NCBI RefSeq assembly: GCF_900101615.1
Contig: NZ_FMZX01000001.1
Location: 620,001-684,000 of the forward strand
DNA length: 64,000 nucleotides
Direction: 5' to 3'
DNA from: Belnapia rosea
Lineage (GTDB): Bacteria > Pseudomonadota > Alphaproteobacteria > Acetobacterales > Acetobacteraceae
This document shows, piece by piece, positions 10,027-18,769 of the stretch (positions are counted from its first letter, which is position 1; each line of letters opens with the position of its first letter). The notes beneath the pieces are model-generated. The model was not told the origin of the DNA. It ran no database searches and saw nothing but the letters and a program-made list of their open reading frames with translations. The position numbers and the translations under genes are program-made.

Positions 10027-10608
10027 TCAATCCTCGAAGAAGGGCGTTTCCTCGCTGGCCGGGCCGCGGAGCAGGATGTCGAAGCGGAAGCCGCCGGAGC
10101 CGTCCTCCGTCGCTACCAGGAGCGGGCGGCGGGCGGCGGGCAGGAGGCCGAGGACCGGATCGGCGGCATTGGCCTCGGAGAAGCCGGGGAAGAACAGGGT
10201 GGTCGAGACCGGGCGCATGAGGCCGGAGGCCATCACCAGCAGGTTCACATGCGGGGCGCGGTCGAGGAAGCCACCGGGCAGCAGGGTGTGGAACTCGTAG
10301 CGGCCCTCGGCATCCGTGACGGCGCGGCCCCAGCCAAGGAATTCCGGGTCGGCCTCCTGCCAGCCCGGATCGGCGGGATGGCGGAAGCGGCCGGCGGCAT
10401 CGGCCTGCCAAGCCTCGACGACGGCATTGACGCAGGGCAGGCCGCCTTCCCTCAGCACGCGGCCCTGCAGGCGGATGCGGCTGCCGCGGCGGCTGGGCGG
10501 GGCGTCGGGCGCGATGCGGGTGAGGTCGTTGTCGCCCTCCTGGACGAAGGGGTGGGGGAAGAAGGGGCCGATGGTGTGGCAGGAAAGCGGGATCACGGCG
10601 CCCCCCAT
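10027..10608 (-). CDS. pcaG: Protocatechuate 3,4-dioxygenase alpha subunit
   Basis: Non-iron subunit (193 aa) of the intradiol dioxygenase that opens protocatechuate to 3-carboxy-cis,cis-muconate. It shows the family N-terminus with TIGPFFPHPF, the RIRLQGRVLREGG strand, the VVEAWQADAAGRF motif and GRYEFHTLLPG. Where the beta subunit has the HIH iron ligands, this protein reads APHVNLLVM, as expected for the catalytically silent alpha chain. Its ATG shares one base with the pcaH stop (TGATG at 10610-10606), so the chains are made as a coupled pair. Identity is solid at family level; activity on protocatechuate rather than a related catechol is inferred. Confidence 0.88.
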   Translation of the reverse strand: MGGAVIPLSCHTIGPFFPHPFVQEGDNDLTRIAPDAPPSRRGSRIRLQGRVLREGGLPCVNAVVEAWQADAAGRFRHPADPGWQEADPEFLGWGRAVTDAEGRYEFHTLLPGGFLDRAPHVNLLVMASGLMRPVSTTLFFPGFSEANAADPVLGLLPAARRPLLVATEDGSGGFRFDILLRGPASEETPFFED

Positions 10609-11324
10609 CAGGCCAGTGGGGGCGTCGCCTGGCGGCCACGCAGCACGATGTCATGGCGGTAGCCGAGCCACCCGGCACCGACTTCCGCCGGGGGCAGGGG
10701 GCGGGCGAGGAGGCGGTCGCGCGCCGCGGTATCGGGCACGGCCATGAAGATGTGGTCCAGCGGGTTCAGCGGGTCGCCGGGGAAGAACATCTGGGTGACG
10801 AGGCGGGCGAGGCTCGACGGGCCGAGCACGGAGAAATGGATATGCGGCGGCCGCCACCAGACCGCGGCGCCGGGCACCGGGTAGGCCCCGGGGCGGATCG
10901 TGAAGAAGCCGTAGCGGCCCTCGGCATCCGTCCGCACCCGGCCATGGCCGCGGAAATTCGGATCGAGCGGCGCGTCCCGCACGTCATTGGCATGGGCGTA
11001 GCGGCCCGCGGCATTGGCCTGCCACAGCTCGACCACGGCATCGGCAACCGGGCGGCCATCCTCGTCGAGCACCTGGCCGGCGAGGTGGATGAGCTGGCCG
11101 AGCGCGGGGCGGCCCGGGCTGGGTTCGGCGAGATTTGCCTCGCCGCAGGGCAGCTTGCGGTGCAGGGCGATGGGGCCGGCGATCTCGCCGCGGCCGGGCG
11201 GGCGGCGGATCGGTGGCTGGCTCGGCGTATGGGTGAAGGTGCCGGGATAGCCGGGCGTCGGGACGATCGGGACGGTCCCGGCCGGCAGCGGGTCGAAGCG
11301 AGCCGGCAGCGCATGCCGCTGCAT
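10608..11324 (-). CDS. pcaH: Protocatechuate 3,4-dioxygenase beta subunit
   Basis: Iron-binding catalytic subunit, 238 aa, normal for PcaH. The start at 11324 (MQRHALPARF) is chosen by family length; the open frame continues far upstream only as antisense of the hydrolase. Ferric-iron ligands can be placed: a tyrosine in GRYAHAND, a tyrosine in GAYPVPG, and the two histidines of RPPHIHFSV. The VVELWQANAAGRY motif is typical of intradiol enzymes. It is transcribed first, then pcaG. The gene stands divergent from the hydrolase at 11400, with 75 bases between that must hold both promoters. pcaB and pcaC are absent from the window. Confidence 0.9.
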   Translation of the reverse strand: MQRHALPARFDPLPAGTVPIVPTPGYPGTFTHTPSQPPIRRPPGRGEIAGPIALHRKLPCGEANLAEPSPGRPALGQLIHLAGQVLDEDGRPVADAVVELWQANAAGRYAHANDVRDAPLDPNFRGHGRVRTDAEGRYGFFTIRPGAYPVPGAAVWWRPPHIHFSVLGPSSLARLVTQMFFPGDPLNPLDHIFMAVPDTAARDRLLARPLPPAEVGAGWLGYRHDIVLRGRQATPPLA

Positions 11325-11399
11325 GGTATTTCTTCCCTGGACGTGTTGCCGTCGAGCATGCCCGAGCCGATGCTGCGGCGAAAGCCGCGGGAGGGGGAT

Positions 11400-12176
11400 A
11401 TGGACCGGGGCGTCGCCAGCCATGGCGCGGCGCGGATCGCCTGGCGGGCCGAAGGGCAGGGGCCGGCGGTGCTGCTGCTGCCCTCGCTCGGGCGCGGGGC
11501 GGAGGATTTCGACGTGGTGGCGCCGCTGCTGGCCGCGGCGGGGTTCCGGGTGGTGCAGCCGGAGCCACGCGGGATCGGCGGCTCGGCCGGGCCGATGGAG
11601 GGGCTGACGCTCTACGACCTGGCCGGAGATGCGGCGGCGGCGCTCGCAGCGGCCGCAACGGGCCCAGCGGTCGTCGCCGGGCATGCCTTCGGCAATTGGG
11701 TAGCGCGAGCCATGGCGGCGGCACGGCCGGATCTGGTGCGGGGCGTCGCCCTGCTGGCCGCCTCGATCGACACCGCGCTCGACCCGGCGATCCGCGCCTC
11801 GATCGATGGAAGCTTCGACCCGTTGCTGCCGGAGGCGGAGCGGCTGGGGCATCTGCAGCGCGGCTATTTCGCGCCGGGGCATGATGCGCGCGTCTGGCTC
11901 GCCGGCTGGCATGCGCCGGTGGCGCGGATGCAACGGGCGGCGACGGCGGCGGCCGATGCGGGCTGGAAGCGCGTCGCCGAGCGGGTGCCGGTGCTCTACC
12001 TCGCCGCCGCCGAAGACAGCATCGCGCCGGTGCCGACCGAGGCGCGGCTGCGCGAGGCGCTTGGCCCGCGGGTCGCGATGGTGGTGGTGCAACGGGCGGG
12101 GCATGCGCTGCTGCCCGAGCAGCCGGCGGCGGTAGCCGCCGCGCTGGTGGATTTCACGCGAAGGATGCAGGTATGA
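11400..12176 (+). CDS. Alpha/beta hydrolase, enol-lactonase-like, no nucleophilic Ser
   Basis: A 258-aa alpha/beta hydrolase-fold protein with the layout of 3-oxoadipate enol-lactonase (PcaD), the expected neighbour of pcaHG. The start at 11400 follows a strong GGGAGGGGG stretch; an in-frame ATG at 11358 is possible. The acid (AAAEDSIAP) and histidine (RAGHALLPEQP) of the triad are present. At the nucleophile elbow, however, the sequence is GHAFG: alanine 96 (codon GCC at 11685) replaces the serine of the usual GHSxG. A conventional serine hydrolase mechanism is therefore not possible. It may be a lyase-like or otherwise divergent family member, so I do not assign pcaD. It overlaps the next gene by 4 bases. 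Confidence 0.8.
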   Translation: MDRGVASHGAARIAWRAEGQGPAVLLLPSLGRGAEDFDVVAPLLAAAGFRVVQPEPRGIGGSAGPMEGLTLYDLAGDAAAALAAAATGPAVVAGHAFGNWVARAMAAARPDLVRGVALLAASIDTALDPAIRASIDGSFDPLLPEAERLGHLQRGYFAPGHDARVWLAGWHAPVARMQRAATAAADAGWKRVAERVPVLYLAAAEDSIAPVPTEARLREALGPRVAMVVVQRAGHALLPEQPAAVAAALVDFTRRMQV

Positions 12177-12955
12177 ATTTCGAAGGGTTGGAGTGCTTCG
12201 GCGTGGCGGTGACGGAGCATGTCGCCACGGTCACCATGCGCCGGCCGCCGGTGAATGCGCAGAATGCGCGCTTCCGCGAGGAGATCATCCGCATCTTCGA
12301 CATGCTGCATGACAGCCCGGAGGTGCGCGCCATCGTCCTGACCGGGGAGGGGCGGGCCTTCTCGGCCGGAGCCGACCTCAAGGAGCGGCCAGGCCTGGCG
12401 GGCGAGCGGGGTGCCTATCCGCGGCACAACCGGCTGGTGCGGGCGGCCTTCGACTGCGTGATGGAGTGCGGCGTGCCGGTGATCGCCGCCATCAACGGCG
12501 CGGCGATCGGGGCGGGCTGCGTGCTGGCGCTCTCAGCCGATATCCTGGTCGCGGCGGAAGGTGCCTTCCTCTCGATGACCGAGGTGGATGTCGGTCTGGC
12601 GGGCGGGGTGCGGCATGTGCGCCGGCATTTCGGCGAGTCGGATGCGCGCCTGATGATCATGACGGCGCGCCGCATCACCGGGCCGGAGCTGCTGCGCATG
12701 AACGTGGTCTCGGCCTGCGTGCCGGATGCGGAGCTGATGCCGACCGCGCTCGGCATCGCGCGGGAGATCGCCGGCAAGGTGCCCCTGGCGGTACGGGCGG
12801 CCAAGCGCTCCTTCCAGGTCACGGAGGAACTGCCGCTGCAGGATGGCTACCGGTTCGAGCAGTCGCAGACCGTGGCGCTGGCCTCAAGCGAGGATACGCG
12901 GGAGGCGCAGCGCGCCTTCGCCGAGAAGCGCAAGCCCGTGTTCAAGGGACGGTAA
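12173..12955 (+). CDS. Enoyl-CoA hydratase/isomerase family protein
   Basis: A 260-aa crotonase-fold enzyme acting on a CoA thioester. The oxyanion-hole segments are present: RAFSAGADLKER near residues 61-72 and the glycine-rich INGAAIGAGC near 107-116. Of the two catalytic glutamates of true enoyl-CoA hydratase, the second is retained (E137 in SMTEVDVG), but the first position, CELA in hydratases, is CVLA here (Val117). Loss of one glutamate is more typical of isomerases, decarboxylases or hydrolases of the superfamily, so simple hydration is doubtful. Translation is coupled to the upstream hydrolase by an ATGA overlap. It probably works in the same catabolic path. Confidence 0.85.
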   Translation: MNFEGLECFGVAVTEHVATVTMRRPPVNAQNARFREEIIRIFDMLHDSPEVRAIVLTGEGRAFSAGADLKERPGLAGERGAYPRHNRLVRAAFDCVMECGVPVIAAINGAAIGAGCVLALSADILVAAEGAFLSMTEVDVGLAGGVRHVRRHFGESDARLMIMTARRITGPELLRMNVVSACVPDAELMPTALGIAREIAGKVPLAVRAAKRSFQVTEELPLQDGYRFEQSQTVALASSEDTREAQRAFAEKRKPVFKGR

Positions 12956-13046
12956 TCCCGGCCCCCCGGTTGAACTCCGCGCCCGGCCGCCGCAGGATGC
13001 GTCCCAGCGGCCCCGGACAGAGGGCCATGGGGGATCATCCGAGCCT

Positions 13047-14159
13047 ATGCGAATCACCGCGGTCGAATCCTCGGTTATTTCCATGCCCTTCACCATGGGC
13101 GGGCCGCATGGGCGTTTCGCCGGGCAGCTCTGGGAGCGGATGGAGATCCTGCTTGTCCGGGTGGAGACGGAGGACGGGCTGGTCGGCTGGGGCGAGGCCT
13201 TCGGCCATGCCGCCATCGCCACCACCAAGGCGGCGCTCGACACCATCGTCGCACCGCTGGTGCTCGGGCAGGACTCGGCCGACATCAACGGGCTGACGCG
13301 GCGGGTGCTGCACGGGGTGCATCTGCTCGGGCGCAACGGGTCTTTCGTCTATGCCTTCTCCGGCGTCGAGATCGCCCTCTGGGACATCATGGGCAAGCGC
13401 TGCGGCCAGCCGGTCTGGCGGCTGCTCGGCGGTGCGGCGCCGGAACGGATGCCGGCCTATGCCAGCCTGCTCTCCTATGGCGGGGATCTCGACCTCGTCG
13501 CGCGCAACACGGCGGAGGCGGCAGCACGCGGTTACCGGCACATCAAGCTGCATGAGGTGACGCGGGAGGCGGTGCTGGCGGCGAAGCGGGCCGCGCCGGG
13601 TGCCGAGATCATGCTCGACGTGAACTGTGCCTGGACGCCGCCCGTGGCGCGGGAGATGGCACGGTCGCTTGCCGGCGACGGGCTGTTCTGGCTGGAGGAG
13701 CCGGTCTGGCCGCCGGAGGATGCAGGCGGCCTCGCCAGCCTGGGGCAGTATGGCATCCCGCTTTCGGCAGGCGAGAACACGGCGGGCCTTTTTGGCTTCC
13801 AGACGCTGATCGAGGCGGGCGCGATCGAGATCGCGCAGCCGAGCGTCACCAAGGTCGGCGGCATCGGCGAGATGCGGCGGGTGATCGGGCTCTGCGAGGC
13901 GCATGGGGTCACCGTCATGCCGCACAGCCCCTATTTCGGTCCGGGCTTCGTGGCCACGCTGCATGTGGCGGCGGCGCTGGTCGAGCGGCCGATGATCGAG
14001 GTGCTCTGGCTCGAGATGGAGCCGAACCCCTTCGACCCTTGGGTCCGCTGCCCGGATGGCCAGGTGAGGGTGCCGCAGGGGCCCGGGCTCGGCGCGGACC
14101 CGGACCCCGATATCCTGGCGCGGACGACACGGCTGCCGCCCACCCGAATCGCACTCTGA
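13047..14159 (+). CDS. Enolase-superfamily (mandelate racemase/muconate cycloisomerase) enzyme
   Basis: A 370-aa member of the MR/MLE group, which abstracts a proton next to a carboxylate to racemise, cycloisomerise or dehydrate acids. The start at 13047 gives the standard N-terminus MRITAVESSVI. The capping domain covers residues 1-125 and the barrel follows. Metal ligands are visible as the Asp of MLDVNCAW, the Glu of FWLEEPVW and the Glu of SAGEN. The first catalytic motif is IKLHE, a K-x-H arrangement, not the common K-x-K. A candidate general acid is the His in VMPHSPYFGPG. The substrate is unknown; position beside a ring-cleavage and ABC uptake cluster suggests an organic acid. 27 bases separate it from the receptor gene. 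Confidence 0.85.
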   Translation: MRITAVESSVISMPFTMGGPHGRFAGQLWERMEILLVRVETEDGLVGWGEAFGHAAIATTKAALDTIVAPLVLGQDSADINGLTRRVLHGVHLLGRNGSFVYAFSGVEIALWDIMGKRCGQPVWRLLGGAAPERMPAYASLLSYGGDLDLVARNTAEAAARGYRHIKLHEVTREAVLAAKRAAPGAEIMLDVNCAWTPPVAREMARSLAGDGLFWLEEPVWPPEDAGGLASLGQYGIPLSAGENTAGLFGFQTLIEAGAIEIAQPSVTKVGGIGEMRRVIGLCEAHGVTVMPHSPYFGPGFVATLHVAAALVERPMIEVLWLEMEPNPFDPWVRCPDGQVRVPQGPGLGADPDPDILARTTRLPPTRIAL

Positions 14160-14186
14160 ACCACAAGAACATCAAGGGAGAGAACC

Positions 14187-15362
14187 ATGCCCATCACTCG
14201 CCGCGGCCTAGGCCTCGCCGCCGCCGCCACCGGCCTTGCCGTGCCTGCCCTCGCGCAGAGCGAGCCTATCCGGATCGGCTGGCTGGCCGCCCTTACCGGG
14301 CCAAGCTCGGCGCCGGCCGTCGGCTTCAATCGTGGCGTGATGTACGCCGCCGAGGCCATCAACGGCGCCGGCGGCGTGAAGGGCCGCAAGGTTGAGATCA
14401 TCACCCGCGACACCCAGGGCGACCCGACCAAGGCGGTGAACGCGACTCAGGAGATGATCAGCCAGCTTCGCGTGCATGCGATCTGGGGACCGACCAACTC
14501 GGGCGAGTCGCTTGCGGTGACGGCGATCATGGCCCGCGCCAAGATGCCGAACATTCATCCCTGCGTGGTGGACAGCCTGATCGACCCGGCAAAATACCCG
14601 AACGCCTTCCGCATTGCGCCGTCCAACACGCAATGGGACGATGCCGTGCGCGGCTACACGCTGAACATCGCCAAGGTGAAGAAGGTCGCCGTCATCGGGG
14701 ACACCACGGGTTACGGCGTGAGCGCCGCCAATGCCTCGGCCACTGCCTTTCAGAAGGATGGGGCGGAGGTCGTGTACAAGGCGAATATCGACGCGACGCA
14801 GCCGGACATGACGCCGGACATGCTGCGGGCCAGGAATGCCGGGGCGCAGGCGATCATCATCTGGAGCGTCTCGACCGGGATGATCGCACGGCTGCTCAAT
14901 ACCCGTGCCAATATGGGCTGGGACGTGCCCTTCATCGGCCACCCGGCGCTGGCCTCGGGCGAGATCGGCGCGCTGATCGACAAGCCAGCCAATTGGGAAA
15001 AGGTCTACGCCATCGGCTACAAGAGCTGCAGCTACGACGCTTCCGGCAAGCTGCCCCCGCGGAACGAGGAGCTGTTGCAGCGCCTGCAGGGCAAGGTGAA
15101 CCTGCACGATACCCTTCTCTGGTGGGTAGCCTGCGGGATCGACGCCGTCGATCTGGTGGCGAAGGCGGTGGAGGCGACCGGCTCCGTCACCAAGGAGGCG
15201 ATCACCGGCCATTGGAACGGGCTGAAGGACTATCCCGGCTATTTCGGCGAGTACAGCTTCACCGCGACGGACCATAACGGCTATCCGGTGAAGGATGTGG
15301 TGATGTCGGCGGCCTCCTCGGGCAAGAACGGCACCTTCGCGCTCGCGCCGGGCTACGGCTGA
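14187..15362 (+). CDS. Branched-chain-type ABC transporter substrate-binding protein
   Basis: Periplasmic receptor of 391 aa (Peripla_BP_6 type), the first gene of a complete four-component importer running to 18.7 kb. The N-terminus is an export signal with paired arginines (ITRRGLGLAAAATG) ending at ALAQ. The mature part opens with IRIGWLAALTGPSS, the usual first strand of the family, and contains KVEIITRDTQGDP. A good GGGAGA ribosome-binding site precedes the ATG. In Acetobacteraceae and Burkholderiales such receptors often bind aromatic or carboxylic acids, not amino acids. Given the pcaHG and MR/MLE neighbours, an aromatic-derived acid is my inference. Confidence 0.88.
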   Translation: MPITRRGLGLAAAATGLAVPALAQSEPIRIGWLAALTGPSSAPAVGFNRGVMYAAEAINGAGGVKGRKVEIITRDTQGDPTKAVNATQEMISQLRVHAIWGPTNSGESLAVTAIMARAKMPNIHPCVVDSLIDPAKYPNAFRIAPSNTQWDDAVRGYTLNIAKVKKVAVIGDTTGYGVSAANASATAFQKDGAEVVYKANIDATQPDMTPDMLRARNAGAQAIIIWSVSTGMIARLLNTRANMGWDVPFIGHPALASGEIGALIDKPANWEKVYAIGYKSCSYDASGKLPPRNEELLQRLQGKVNLHDTLLWWVACGIDAVDLVAKAVEATGSVTKEAITGHWNGLKDYPGYFGEYSFTATDHNGYPVKDVVMSAASSGKNGTFALAPGYG

Positions 15363-15367
15363 GCCGC

Positions 15368-16225
15368 ATGCTCGCCTCGATCCTTGCTTCGGGACTGGCG
15401 GTCGGCGCGGTCTATGCGCTGATCGGCATCACCTACAACACCATGTTCTCGACCTCGCGGGTGATGAGCTTCACCGCGGGCCAGCTTGGGATGCTGGGCG
15501 GCGTGTTCGGCTCGCTCTTCATCCTGCGGCTCGGCCTGCCGGTGATCCCGGGGCTGCTGGCGACGCTGGCGGTCTGTGCGCTGATCGGGGTCGTGACGGA
15601 GATCGTGGCGGTCCGGCCGGTGCTGAAAAGCCTCGACCAGCACCTCTATGTGCTCTCGACCCTGGCGTTGGCCTTGCTGATCCAGCATGCCACGGCGCTG
15701 GAGTGGAGCACCGAGCCGCAGCCCTTCCCTCGGCTGCTCGGGCTCGGGGCCGGGATCTGGGACGAGAAATACTGGCTGCCCGTGGTGGCCTGCATCGTCA
15801 CCATCCTCGGCCTCGAATACCTGTACCGCTACACGCTGGTGGGGCGGGCCTTCGTCGCCATTGCCGAGGATAATTTCGCGGCCCGGGCCCTTGGCCTGCC
15901 GGAGCGGAATCTGCGCATGGCCAGCTATGCGCTGGCCGGGGCGGTGGGCGCGCTGGCCGGCTTCTCGGGCGGACAGCTGCTGCTGGCCTTCTTCGCCAAC
16001 GGGCCGCTGCTGAATTTCTATGGCTTCATCCCGGTCGCGCTGGGCGGCCTGGGGAATAACCGGGGCGCCGTGATCGGCGGGCTGCTGCTGGGGTTGTTTC
16101 AGCAGGCGGCGAATTTCATGGTGGGGGGCATCTTCTCCTCGGTCGCGGTCTTCACCCTGTTCATCGTCGTGCTGCTGGCGCGGCCGCAGGGCATGTTCGG
16201 CGCGCCGCAGGCGCGGAGGGTCTGA
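15368..16225 (+). CDS. Branched-chain-type ABC permease, LivH-like
   Basis: Inner-membrane permease of 285 aa with about eight hydrophobic segments over its whole length. The start SGLAVGAVYALIGITYN is the canonical LivH opening, and the GRAFVAIAEDNFAARALGL segment is the cytoplasmic coupling loop that contacts the ATPase. It begins five bases after the receptor stop and ends two bases before the fused permease-ATPase. It pairs with the LivM half of the next protein. Confidence 0.9.
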   Translation: MLASILASGLAVGAVYALIGITYNTMFSTSRVMSFTAGQLGMLGGVFGSLFILRLGLPVIPGLLATLAVCALIGVVTEIVAVRPVLKSLDQHLYVLSTLALALLIQHATALEWSTEPQPFPRLLGLGAGIWDEKYWLPVVACIVTILGLEYLYRYTLVGRAFVAIAEDNFAARALGLPERNLRMASYALAGAVGALAGFSGGQLLLAFFANGPLLNFYGFIPVALGGLGNNRGAVIGGLLLGLFQQAANFMVGGIFSSVAVFTLFIVVLLARPQGMFGAPQARRV

Positions 16226-16227
16226 GG

Positions 16228-17970
16228 ATGGCGCGACTCTGGCCTTTCCTGGCGCTCCTGGCGCTCGCCCTGCTGCTGCCGCTGACCGGCAACGAGTACT
16301 GGGCGCTGATTGCGACGCGCGCCTGCATCTACTGGGTGCTGGTCGCGGGGCTCAACCTTATCGTCGGCTTCGCCGGGCAGCTCGCCATCGGCTATGTCGC
16401 CCTGTTGGCGATCGGGGCCTATACAGCGAGCGTCTTCACTGCCGGAACGGTGATGGAGCCGTTGCCGGCCTTTGTCGCGCTGGGCATTGCCGCGGCGGCG
16501 GGGGCGGTGGCCGGCGTGGTGGTCGGGCTGCCGGCGCTGCGGCTGCGGACCTTCTATTTCGCCATGACGACCCTGGGCTTCGCCACCATCGTCACCCAGA
16601 TCACGCTGGCCTGGCAGGACGTGACGGGCGGCGGTATCGGCATTCCCGGCCCGGCCCTGCCGGCGCCGATGGATACGGCCTGGGGCTTCTACTATTTCTG
16701 CCTCGCCCTCGCCGTGGTCTGCACCTGGGCGACGGCGAACCTGGCCCGCAGCCGGTTCGGCCGGGCGCTGGTGGCGATCCGGGATTCCGAGGTGGCGGCG
16801 GAAGCGAGCGGTATCGCCAAGCCGCGGCTGCTGGTGATGATCTTTCTGTTCGCCGGGGCGCTGGCGGCCTTCGCGGGCGGCCTCTTCGCCACGCTGCAAA
16901 CCTATATCACGCCGGATGCCTTCACCTTCGACCTGTCGCTGCTCTTCTTCATCGCCATCCTGATTGGTGGGCGCGGCTCCATCCTCGGGCCGCTGCTGGG
17001 GACCATCCTGCTGACGCTGCTGCCGGAAGTGGCGGCGCCGCTCGCGGCCTGGTCCACCTTCCTCTATGCGGCGCTGCTGCTGGTGATCGTGCTGGCGATG
17101 CCGGGCGGGATCGCGGCGCTGATCGACCGCAGCAGCCGGCGGCCGCTGCCCGAGGACCGGACGATCCGCCCGCGGGCCGAGGCACTGGCGACGCTGATCG
17201 GGGAGCGGGGCGAACGGGCCGTACTCTCGCTCCGCGGCATCGTGCTGGCCTTCGGCGGCGTGCGGGCCATCGACGGTCTCGATCTCGATCTGCGTCAGGG
17301 TGAGGTGCATGGGCTGATCGGGCCGAATGGCAGTGGCAAGACAACTACGCTCAACGTCATCTCCGGCTATTACCGGCCGCAGGCAGGAAGCATGGCCATC
17401 GGCACGGCGGAGCTGCCGGTCGGGCAGCCGGAGGGACGGGCGGGGCGCGGCATCGCCCGCACCTTCCAGACGCCGCGGATGATCGGCGAGGCGACGGTGC
17501 TCGAGAATGTCATGATCGGCGCTACCATCGAGGGCCGGGCTGGCTTCCTCGAGGCGATGCTGTCGCTGCCGCGGCAACGCGCTGAGGAGCGCGTCATGGC
17601 GGAGCGGGCGCGGCTGGCGCTGGAGGCGGTGGGGCTTGCGGGCCTCGCCGGGGTGCGGGCCGACCGGCTGCAGCACAGCGAGCTGCGCTTCATGGAGATT
17701 GCCCGGGCGCTCATGTTGCGGCCGGAATTCCTCATGCTTGACGAGCCGGCCGCGGGGCTGTCGGTCGAGGAGATCAAGCGGCTCGGGGCGCTGATCCGGG
17801 CGGTGAGCCGGCGGGGTGTCGGTGTGCTGCTCGTTGAACATCATGCCGACCTGATCTTCGACATCTGCGATCAGGTGACGGTGCTCAATCTCGGGCGGGT
17901 TCTGGCGGCGGGGACGCCAGCCGAGATCCGCGTCCATAAGGAGGTCGTCAGTGCCTATCTCGGCGCCTGA
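16228..17970 (+). CDS. Fused LivM permease and LivG ATPase
   Basis: One 580-aa chain holds two importer parts normally made separately. Residues 1 to about 305 are a LivM-type permease (IYWVLVAGLNLIVGFAGQLAIG; coupling loop GRALVAIRDSEVAAEASGI). After a short linker, residues from about 330 on are a LivG-type ATPase with Walker A GPNGSGKTT and Walker B FLMLDEPAAGLS. The ABC signature is unusual: where LSGGQ or LPYGxQ is expected the sequence reads LQHSELRF. No in-frame stop or start divides the halves. The fusion fixes a 1:1 permease:ATPase ratio. The last 20 bases overlap the livF-like gene. Confidence 0.9.
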   Translation: MARLWPFLALLALALLLPLTGNEYWALIATRACIYWVLVAGLNLIVGFAGQLAIGYVALLAIGAYTASVFTAGTVMEPLPAFVALGIAAAAGAVAGVVVGLPALRLRTFYFAMTTLGFATIVTQITLAWQDVTGGGIGIPGPALPAPMDTAWGFYYFCLALAVVCTWATANLARSRFGRALVAIRDSEVAAEASGIAKPRLLVMIFLFAGALAAFAGGLFATLQTYITPDAFTFDLSLLFFIAILIGGRGSILGPLLGTILLTLLPEVAAPLAAWSTFLYAALLLVIVLAMPGGIAALIDRSSRRPLPEDRTIRPRAEALATLIGERGERAVLSLRGIVLAFGGVRAIDGLDLDLRQGEVHGLIGPNGSGKTTTLNVISGYYRPQAGSMAIGTAELPVGQPEGRAGRGIARTFQTPRMIGEATVLENVMIGATIEGRAGFLEAMLSLPRQRAEERVMAERARLALEAVGLAGLAGVRADRLQHSELRFMEIARALMLRPEFLMLDEPAAGLSVEEIKRLGALIRAVSRRGVGVLLVEHHADLIFDICDQVTVLNLGRVLAAGTPAEIRVHKEVVSAYLGA

Positions 17971-18700
17971 ACCGCTGCTGGAGGTGGCGGGGCTCTGCTC
18001 CGGCTACGGCAAGATCGCGGTGCTGCATGGGATCGACCTGCGCATCGGTGTGGGCGAGGTGGTATCGCTGCTGGGACCGAACGGGGCGGGGAAGACGACG
18101 CTGCTGCGCGCCATCTCCGGCCTGCTGCCGCTGAGTTCGGGCCGGGTGCGGTTCGGTGAGGTGGAGCTGGCTGGCACCGACCCTCGCGTTGCGGTGCGGC
18201 AGGGCCTTGTCCATGTGATCGAAGGGCATCGGGTCTTCACCCAGATCTCCGTCACCGACAATCTGCTGCTGGCCGGCTACGATTTGCCACGGCGGGAGCG
18301 GATGCAGCGGGTGGAGGAGGCGCTTGAGTATTTCCCCGAGATCGCGGCGAAGCGCCAGGACAAGGGCGGAGCGCTGAGCGGTGGGCAGCAGCAGATGCTG
18401 GCGGTGGCCCAGGGGCTGGTGCAGCGTCCGCGGCTGCTGATGCTGGACGAGCCCTCGGCGGGCCTGTCGCCCGTGCTGGTGGACCGGGTGCTGGGCGTGG
18501 TGCGGGCGCTGAAGGCGCGGGGCACCGCCGTGCTGCTGGTGGAGCAGTTGATCGAGAAGGCCCTGGCGGTCTCGGACCGGGTCTGTGCCATGGCGCAAGG
18601 CCAGCTGGTGCTGGAGGCACGCGCCGATGAGGACGACCTGCCGCATCGCCTCGAACGGGCCTATTTCGGCCAGGATGTCCCGACCGCCCTGCATGGATGA
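17951..18700 (+). CDS. Branched-chain-type ABC ATPase, LivF-like
   Basis: Second nucleotide-binding subunit, 249 aa, normal for LivF. It has Walker A GPNGAGKTT, a canonical signature LSGGQQQML, Walker B LLMLDEPSAGLSP and the switch histidine region near VEQLIEKAL. The start is GTG at 17951, inside the end of the fused gene, so it is translationally coupled. With its ordinary signature and the odd one in the fused partner, the two ATP sites of the heterodimer may be unequal. It is the last gene of the transporter, followed by tandem hairpins. Confidence 0.9.
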   Translation: MPISAPEPLLEVAGLCSGYGKIAVLHGIDLRIGVGEVVSLLGPNGAGKTTLLRAISGLLPLSSGRVRFGEVELAGTDPRVAVRQGLVHVIEGHRVFTQISVTDNLLLAGYDLPRRERMQRVEEALEYFPEIAAKRQDKGGALSGGQQQMLAVAQGLVQRPRLLMLDEPSAGLSPVLVDRVLGVVRALKARGTAVLLVEQLIEKALAVSDRVCAMAQGQLVLEARADEDDLPHRLERAYFGQDVPTALHG

Positions 18701-18713
18701 TTCAGGATTTCCA

Positions 18714-18765
18714 AGGACCTTCCGGTCCTGGGTGAATAGAGCCTGAGGGAGGCAGTGCCTCCCTC
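18714..18765 (+). terminator. Tandem hairpins after the ABC importer
   Basis: Two stem-loops follow the livF-like stop: AGGACC/GGTCCT at 18714-18729 and a perfect 9-bp stem GAGGGAGGC/GCCTCCCTC with a 3-base loop at 18745-18765, then CCTTG. This is a likely transcription end for the importer operon, although the T tract is poor. Confidence 0.5.
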
Positions 18766-18769
18766 CTTG

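Noticed and set aside
11400-12176. Firm assignment of pcaD
   Set aside because: The catalytic serine position is Ala96, so the enol-lactonase reaction is not supported despite the pcaHG neighbours.
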